From contig SBFU01000505.1 in the NCBI GenBank assembly GCA_006227785.1, positions 1-7,704 on the forward strand: DNA of 7,704 nucleotides. The letters are read 5' to 3'. The position numbers and the translations under genes were made by a program. Below are positions 6,681 through 7,704 of the stretch, piece by piece. Within the stretch, counting starts at the first letter, position 1; each line of letters opens with the position of its first letter. The notes beneath the pieces were generated by a model. It had not been told where the DNA came from, searched no databases, and worked only from the letters and a program-made list of their open reading frames with translations. Origin of the DNA: Burkholderiales bacterium. GTDB lineage: Bacteria > Pseudomonadota > Gammaproteobacteria > Burkholderiales > Burkholderiaceae_C.

Positions 6681-7511
6681 TCAGATGAGCTTTTCGCGCT
6701 CGTTGCAGATTTTTCTCAGCGGTTTCTGCCGCCCCTGGGGCTCGCACATCAGAGGTACCGAGGTGTGGCTGCCGTCCCAGGTGGGGTGTTCGATGCTGTC
6801 GAACACCTCCCGCAACTTCTGGCCCCAGGTGCTGCGCACCATCTGGAAATACGGATTGCTCTCGTCGATGCAGGTGATGCGCTCGCTCATGAGGGCGTCT
6901 GCCTCGTAGACGGCAAGGTCGAGCGGCAGGCCCACCGACAGGTTGGACTTGAGCGTCGAGTCCATGGACACCAGCACGCACTTGGCCGCCTCGTCCAGCG
7001 GGGTGTCGGGTGTGATCACCCGGTCAAGAACAGGCTTGCCGTACTTGGACTCGCCAATCTGAAAAAACGGCGTCTCTGCCGTGGCCTCTATGAAGTTGCC
7101 AGCCGAGTAGACCTGGAACAGCCTCATGCCTTCGCCTTTGACCTGCCCACCGAAGATCATCGAGACATTGAACTCGACACCGGAGCGCTTGAGGGCTTCA
7201 CCATCCCTTGTGTAGACATGGCGCACAGCTGAACCCAGTACCCGGGCGGCGTCGAACATGCTTTTGGCGTTCCAGATGGTCAGTGGTTCCCCGCCATCGG
7301 GGTCCTGCAGTTTCTCCACCTGCAGGATTTCGCGCACCGATTGAGAGATGCTGAGGTTGCCCGCCGACAGCAGGCACATGAACCGATCGCCAGGTTTTTC
7401 GTAGACGATCATCTTGCGGAAGGTGCTGATCTGGTCCAGGCCCGCATTGGTCCGCGAGTCGGACAGAAACACCAGTCCGGCCTTGAGTTTGACGGCGACG
7501 CAGTAGGTCAT
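6681..7511 (-). CDS. Anbu-type proteasome-like peptidase (COG3484 family)
   Basis: This 276-residue protein belongs to the Ntn-hydrolase proteasome-like family. It begins M-T-Y-C, so removing the start Met would expose Thr as the N-terminal nucleophile with no propeptide. In mature numbering D17 (FLSDSR) and K32 (FRKM) match the proteasome Thr1-Asp17-Lys33 triad closely. Phrases typical of Anbu are present: SDSRTNAGLD (17-26), CLLSAGNLS (46-54), GESKYGKPVLDR (153-164) and SMDSTLKSNLSVGLPLDLAVYE (182-203). Anbu proteins form HslV-like open rings or lock-washer assemblies with uncertain substrates and no known unfoldase. The usual partner genes (alpha-E, ATP-grasp and transglutaminase-like proteins) are absent from this window. 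After NPYFQMVRSTWG (219-230) the chain continues for about 46 residues, with a polar, basic end that looks longer than I expect for the family. The ATG overlaps the mutS stop (ATGA, 7508-7511). The betaproteobacterial homologue BPH is a less likely alternative. Confidence 0.92.
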   Translation of the reverse strand: MTYCVAVKLKAGLVFLSDSRTNAGLDQISTFRKMIVYEKPGDRFMCLLSAGNLSISQSVREILQVEKLQDPDGGEPLTIWNAKSMFDAARVLGSAVRHVYTRDGEALKRSGVEFNVSMIFGGQVKGEGMRLFQVYSAGNFIEATAETPFFQIGESKYGKPVLDRVITPDTPLDEAAKCVLVSMDSTLKSNLSVGLPLDLAVYEADALMSERITCIDESNPYFQMVRSTWGQKLREVFDSIEHPTWDGSHTSVPLMCEPQGRQKPLRKICNEREKLI

Positions 7512-7704
7512 GTTTTCTCTGCCAGTTTCTTGAGGGTGTACAACTGCTCCAGCGCTTCGCGCGGGCTCAGGGTGTCGGGGTCAATGCCAGCCAGAGCGGC
7601 CACGACCGGCGGGATCTCGGGTTCGGGTGCCGCCGGAGGCGGGGCAAACAGGTCAACCTGCAGACGGCTGCTCTCACTTTGTGCTTCCAATGCACCCAGC
7701 GCAT
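7508..7704 (-). CDS. mutS: DNA mismatch repair protein MutS, C-terminal end only
   Basis: Only the last 64 residues are in the window; the gene continues beyond the right edge. Seen: a QVDLF pentapeptide (fragment residues 15-19), which fits the beta-clamp binding consensus and the position of QMSLL in E. coli MutS; a proline-rich linker (PPPAAPEPEIPP); and the terminal helical domain DPDTLSPREALEQLYTLKKL. In E. coli the same segment (DPDSLTPR) forms the MutS tetramer contact through D835 and R840, and both residues are kept here (D43 and R48 of the fragment). MutS recognises mismatched bases and recruits MutL. The stop TGA overlaps the ATG of the Anbu gene, so the two are likely co-translated. 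The call rests on this short but distinctive tail. Confidence 0.92.
   Translation of the reverse strand, partial: ALGALEAQSESSRLQVDLFAPPPAAPEPEIPPVVAALAGIDPDTLSPREALEQLYTLKKLAEKT

Overview
The window looks like a chromosomal core region of a high-G+C betaproteobacterium, most likely of the Burkholderiales (Comamonadaceae-like). This is inferred from the codon bias, from the DUF1439 lipoprotein, UppP and YcaD-like transporter genes, and from a MutS C-terminus with a proline-rich linker. There are no mobile elements, rRNA or tRNA genes, CRISPR arrays or obvious foreign segments.

There are eight protein genes, two of them cut by the window edges. The left part has a divergent pair: a truncated PIG-L (LmbE-type) deacetylase on the minus strand (start at 628) and a small DUF1439-type lipoprotein on the plus strand (835-1422). 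About 206 bases separate their starts, with a 12-bp perfect palindrome near the middle. Next on the plus strand come uppP (undecaprenyl-diphosphate phosphatase, 1555-2385) and a YcaD-like MFS transporter (2422-3681). The transporter is in the same frame as uppP and lies 36 bases after its stop, with two minute start-stop coupled reading frames in between. The plus-strand set then meets a minus-strand block tail to tail with an 11-base gap.

On the minus strand, in order of transcription from the right edge, are the end of mutS (7704-7508), an Anbu-type proteasome-like peptidase (7511-6681) whose start overlaps the mutS stop as ATGA, an alpha/beta hydrolase (6595-5741), and a membrane sensor histidine kinase with two PAS domains (5636-3693). 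No response regulator is present, so the kinase is an orphan here.

The genes do not form one pathway. PIG-L, the lipoprotein, UppP and the MFS exporter are loosely envelope-related. The most notable arrangement is mutS coupled to an Anbu gene without the usual Anbu partners (alpha-E protein, circularly permuted ATP-grasp protein, transglutaminase) in view. No wholly new system can be claimed from this sequence. The mutS-Anbu coupling and the uppP-MFS junction are the two places most worth a second look.
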